Assembly: GCA_031266955.1 (NCBI GenBank)
Contig: JAISAA010000303.1
Location: 1-7,705, forward strand
Reading direction: 5' to 3'
DNA length: 7,705 nucleotides
DNA from: Oscillospiraceae bacterium
GTDB taxonomy: Bacteria > Bacillota > Clostridia > Oscillospirales > Oscillospiraceae
Both the position numbers and the translations under genes were made by a program. This document shows, in pieces, positions 4,492-7,705 of this stretch. How positions within the stretch are numbered: position 1 is the first letter of the stretch; each line of letters begins with the position of its first letter. Below the pieces are notes generated by a model that worked only from the letters and a program-made list of their open reading frames with translations, was not told the origin of the DNA and did no database searches.

Positions 4492-4515
4492 GCTGCGCGG
4501 GAGCAGCGCTTTTTT
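4492..4515 (+). promoter_or_regulatory. Leader hairpin with T6 tract, possible attenuator
   Basis: GCTGC (4492-4496) pairs with GCAGC (4503-4507) around a GCGGGA loop, followed after two bases by TTTTTT (4510-4515). An alternative GCGC/GCGC stem uses 4495-4498 and 4506-4509. It lies between the promoter and the PFOR start, so it could stop transcription early or protect the 5' end of the message. The stem is short, so either role is tentative. Confidence 0.4.
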
Positions 4516-4550
4516 ATAAATCGATAAATCTGAAAGGCCGGTGACCCCTA

Positions 4551-7500
4551 ATGACACGCAAACTTAAGACGATGGACGGAAACACGGCGGCGGCGCACGT
4601 CGCCTACGCATTCACGGACGTCGCGGCGATTTATCCCATCACACCTTCGTCCACGATGGCGGAGCTTATAGACCAGTGGGCGTCCGAAGGACGGCTGAAT
4701 TTATTCGGCCAGACCGTCCGCGTCGTCGAAATGCAGTCGGAGGGCGGCGCCGCCGGCGCCGTACACGGCTCTCTGCTCACGGGGGCGCTGACGAGTACGT
4801 TTACGGCGTCGCAGGGACTGCTGCTGATGATACCCAATATGTATAAGCTTGCGGGAGAGCAGCTTCCGGCTGTTATCCACGTTTCGGCGCGCACGATAGC
4901 GACGCACGCGCTGTCGATTTTCGGCGATCATTCGGACGTTATGGCGTGCCGGCAGACGGGATTTGCGATGCTCGCGTCCAATTCGCCGCAGGAGGCTATG
5001 GATCTCGCGGCGGCGGCGCACGTCGCCGCGCTGGATTCGTCAATGCCGTTTTTGCACTTCTTTGACGGGTTCAGAACGTCTCACGAAATGCAGAAGATTG
5101 CGGTGTGGGATTATGACGCGCTCGACGGTCTGCTTGATAAACAGGCGCTCGCGCGGTTTCACGCGCGGGCGAACAACCCGAATCATCCCGTGCTGCGCGG
5201 CTCGGCGCAAAACGGGGATGTTTTTTTCCAGGCTCGCGAGGCTATCAATACAAAATACGCCGAAATTCCGGACGCCGTGACGCGCGCGATGGACAAAATA
5301 AACGCGCTGGCCGGCACGGACTACAAGCCGTTCAACTATTACGGCGCGCCGGACGCCGAGCGCGTGCTTGTGGCGATGGGCTCCGTCTGTGAGACGGCAG
5401 AGGAGGTCGTGGATCATCTGAACGCGCGCGGGGAGAAGGTCGGGCTTGTCAAGGTCCGCCTGTTCCGCCCGTGGAGCGCGGAGCGGTTTATCGCCGCGCT
5501 GCCGAAAACAGCGAAGCGCGTCGCCGTGCTCGACCGCACGAAAGAGCCGGGTTCCGTCGGAGAGCCGCTTTATCTCGACGTTATGACCTCAGTCGCGACG
5601 CACGGCGCGCCGGACGTTTGGGTCTGCGGCGGGCGGTACGGGCTCGCGTCCAAGGACACGACGCCGGGACAGCTTATCGCGGCGTTTGACAACCTGCGCG
5701 CGCCCCGGCCGAAAAACGGCTTTACAATAGGCATCACGGACGACGTTACAGGGCTCTCTCTGCCGGTTACGGATGAACCGATCACGACGCCCGACGACAT
5801 TATCTCCTGTAAGTTCTGGGGCCTGGGCTCCGACGGGACAGTCGGCGCGAATAAGAACTCTATCAAGATAATCGGCGACCATACGGACAAGACGGCGCAG
5901 GCGTATTTTCAGTACGACTCGCGCAAGTCAGGCGGCGTGACGATCTCGCATCTGCGCTTCGGCGATTCCGCGATAAAATCGGCCTATTACGTTACAAAGG
6001 CGGACTTTGTGGCGTGCCACAACCCGAGCTATCTTGAAAAATACGACGTCGCGCAGGACGTAAAGCCCGGCGGCGTGTTTTTGGCGAACTGCGCGTGGGG
6101 CACAGATGAGCTCACTTCGATACTTCCCGCCGCGGCGAAAAAATATATCGCCGAAAACGGCGTTAAGTTTTACGCGATCGACGCGGTGAGCATCGCGAAA
6201 GAACTCGGGCTCGGGAACAGGACGAACTCGATATTGCAGGCGGCGTTCTTCAAGCTGTCGAATATACTGCCGATAGACGAGGCGGCGGAATATATGCGCC
6301 AAGCCGTGCGCGACACCTACGGGCGCAAGGGCGACGACGTCGTAAATATGAACATCCGCGCGATAGACGCGGGCCTTGAGCGCCTCGTCGAAATAAAAGT
6401 CCCGTCTTCGTGGAAGGACGCGGGAGGCGTTCCCGCCGTACTCGCCGAAAATGAAAAAAGCGTCACAAATGTTGAATCCCCCGCCGCCGCTGTCGGCGCT
6501 TACTCTGAAACGGTGGTCGTAGGCGGCGGTCTCGCCGCCGCCGCCGTAGGCGGCCAAATGCAAATCAAAATCGACGGCACGGACGCGCTCAAAAACTACG
6601 TAAAAAACATCCTGCCGTCGATGAACGCTATGCGCGGCGACAGTCTTCCGGTTTCGGAATTTCTCGGCACCGAAGCAGGTTCTCTGCTTCCGGCGGGGAT
6701 GGCCGCTTTTGAGAAGCGGGCGACAAATTCGGAGGCTCCGGCCTGGATACCGGAGAACTGTATTCAGTGCAACCGCTGCGCGTATGTCTGCCCGCACGCC
6801 GTAGTGCGTCCGTTCGCGTTAGACGCGCAGGAATTAGAGCAAGCGCCCGAGGGCTTTAAGTCGCTGAAAATGACGGGAAAGGGCAACGAATCGTTCGCGT
6901 TTTCGATAGTGGTCTCAGCGCTCGACTGCACGGGCTGCGGCTCTTGCGTAAACGAGTGTCCGGCGAAGAAAAAGGCGCTGGAAATGCTGCCGGTTGAGCA
7001 GGCGCGGGCGGGACAGGAGCACTTTGACTATGCCGTCGCGCGCGTATCCGCGAAGGACACGGGCTTTGCCGCGAGCACGGTCAAGGGCTCGCAGTTCTTG
7101 ACGCCGCTTTTGGAGTTCCCCGGCGCGTGCGCCGGCTGCGGCGAAACGCCGTATGCCAAGCTTGTGACGCAACTTTACGGCGAGCGTATGTATATCGCCA
7201 ACGCGACTGGCTGCTCATCCATCTGGGCGGGCTCCGCGCCGAGCACGCCGTACACTGTGAACCGCGAGGGCCGCGGCCCCGCGTGGTCGAACAGCCTGTT
7301 CGAGGACAACGCGGAATTCGGCCTCGGTATGGCGACGGCGTCAAAGCAGCGGAGGGCGAGACTTACGGAGCTTGTAACGGCGTTTGCGGAGAAGTACGGC
7401 GGCGGGGAATATCCGTCTCCCGTAGTCCCCGCGCTGCGTAAATGGCTTGAAGCTCGGGACGACGGAGAGGCTTCAAAGGCCGCGTCAAAAGAGCTGACGG

Positions 7501-7705
7501 AAGTGTTATCCGACGCGACGACATTCACCGACGAGGAGCGCGACGGGTTCAAGGCCCACGCCCCGGAGTTTTTTGAAAAGGTCTGGAACAAGGAAGAAAA
7601 CCGCTGCGATTGCGATAAATGCAAGCAGGCGCGTGAAATTCTTGAGATGAGCGACTTGTTCGTAAAACCCTCGATGTGGATATTCGGCGGCGACGGCTGG
7701 GCCTA
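4551..7705 (+). CDS. nifJ: Pyruvate:ferredoxin (flavodoxin) oxidoreductase, 3' end outside window
   Basis: The frame is continuous for 1051 codons and runs off the window; the full enzyme is ~1170-1200 residues. It catalyses pyruvate + CoA + oxidised ferredoxin to acetyl-CoA + CO2 + reduced ferredoxin, in the cytoplasm, as a homodimer using thiamine diphosphate and three [4Fe-4S] clusters. YPITPSS carries Thr31, VEMQSEGGAAGAVHG carries Glu64 and HVSARTIATHA carries Arg114. These fall at the same numbers as the catalytic residues of the Desulfovibrio africanus enzyme, which supports the ATG at 4551 despite a distant AAAGG (4533-4537, 13 bases). The ferredoxin-like domain has C737-x2-C740-x2-C743-x3-C747-P and C793-x2-C796-x2-C799-x3-C803-P. 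Proximal-cluster ligands C860, C863 (CAGCGE) and C888 (ATGCSS) are present; the fourth would lie beyond the edge. The visible end, IFGGDGWA, is the thiamine/Mg site. Own promoter at 4451-4480. Confidence 0.97.
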   Translation, partial: MTRKLKTMDGNTAAAHVAYAFTDVAAIYPITPSSTMAELIDQWASEGRLNLFGQTVRVVEMQSEGGAAGAVHGSLLTGALTSTFTASQGLLLMIPNMYKLAGEQLPAVIHVSARTIATHALSIFGDHSDVMACRQTGFAMLASNSPQEAMDLAAAAHVAALDSSMPFLHFFDGFRTSHEMQKIAVWDYDALDGLLDKQALARFHARANNPNHPVLRGSAQNGDVFFQAREAINTKYAEIPDAVTRAMDKINALAGTDYKPFNYYGAPDAERVLVAMGSVCETAEEVVDHLNARGEKVGLVKVRLFRPWSAERFIAALPKTAKRVAVLDRTKEPGSVGEPLYLDVMTSVATHGAPDVWVCGGRYGLASKDTTPGQLIAAFDNLRAPRPKNGFTIGITDDVTGLSLPVTDEPITTPDDIISCKFWGLGSDGTVGANKNSIKIIGDHTDKTAQAYFQYDSRKSGGVTISHLRFGDSAIKSAYYVTKADFVACHNPSYLEKYDVAQDVKPGGVFLANCAWGTDELTSILPAAAKKYIAENGVKFYAIDAVSIAKELGLGNRTNSILQAAFFKLSNILPIDEAAEYMRQAVRDTYGRKGDDVVNMNIRAIDAGLERLVEIKVPSSWKDAGGVPAVLAENEKSVTNVESPAAAVGAYSETVVVGGGLAAAAVGGQMQIKIDGTDALKNYVKNILPSMNAMRGDSLPVSEFLGTEAGSLLPAGMAAFEKRATNSEAPAWIPENCIQCNRCAYVCPHAVVRPFALDAQELEQAPEGFKSLKMTGKGNESFAFSIVVSALDCTGCGSCVNECPAKKKALEMLPVEQARAGQEHFDYAVARVSAKDTGFAASTVKGSQFLTPLLEFPGACAGCGETPYAKLVTQLYGERMYIANATGCSSIWAGSAPSTPYTVNREGRGPAWSNSLFEDNAEFGLGMATASKQRRARLTELVTAFAEKYGGGEYPSPVVPALRKWLEARDDGEASKAASKELTEVLSDATTFTDEERDGFKAHAPEFFEKVWNKEENRCDCDKCKQAREILEMSDLFVKPSMWIFGGDGWA

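Noticed and set aside
5928..6797. 289-codon open frame on the minus strand
   Set aside because: It lies wholly antisense to the PFOR gene, is Arg/Val-rich and reads like the mirror of GC-biased codons. PFOR motifs on the plus strand are unambiguous.
7127..7441. Plus-strand frame within the PFOR gene
   Set aside because: Out of frame with the thiamine-binding region, which is clear in the main frame; Arg-rich shadow.

Overview
The window looks like a chromosomal segment of an anaerobic, moderately GC-rich bacterium, most likely a Clostridia-type Firmicute. This is inferred from strong AGGAGG-type ribosome binding sites, TTG/GTG starts, sigma-A type promoters, a pyruvate:ferredoxin oxidoreductase (PFOR) as a large metabolic gene, and small PIN/antitoxin-like cassettes. 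The species cannot be told from the sequence. No rRNA, tRNA or CRISPR array is visible.

Region 1 (1-~2600) is an accessory patchwork, more AT-rich in its codons than the PFOR gene. It opens with the 3' part of a PIN-domain (VapC-like) gene whose end overlaps a 58-residue helical protein. Directly downstream lies a second copy of the same pair, in which the PIN gene is reduced to its last ~34 codons while the small partner stays intact. A two-segment membrane protein follows, then a short in-frame remnant resembling the C-terminus of a ribbon-helix-helix antitoxin. After it comes a gene-free stretch (1393-1763) containing a folded RNA-like sequence that resembles the right-end/omega-RNA of an IS200/IS605-type TnpB element without any tnpB gene. 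A zinc-ribbon RNHCP-domain gene and a three-segment membrane protein close the region. The latter has a perfect-consensus promoter (TTGACA-17-TATAAT) that overlaps the stop of the RNHCP gene.

Region 2 (~2680-4420) is a signalling module: an HPt phosphotransfer protein, a 229-base non-coding gap packed with inverted repeats, and a REC-HD-GYP response regulator predicted to degrade cyclic di-GMP. It is closed by an intrinsic terminator. A T14 tract sits between the -35 and -10 of the promoter before the HPt gene. No histidine kinase is present, so the phosphate must come from elsewhere.

Region 3 (4440-7705) is a PFOR gene with its own promoter and a hairpin/T-tract leader. It is open at the right edge (1051 codons visible). 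Its active-site Thr31, Glu64 and Arg114 fall at the same numbers as in the Desulfovibrio africanus enzyme, which fixes the start codon. It would make acetyl-CoA and reduced ferredoxin, the core of fermentative energy metabolism.

The items most worth a second look are the tandem PIN/small-protein cassettes with one decayed PIN, the orphan omega-RNA-like structure, the long inverted repeat between the HPt and HD-GYP genes, and the T14 promoter spacer.
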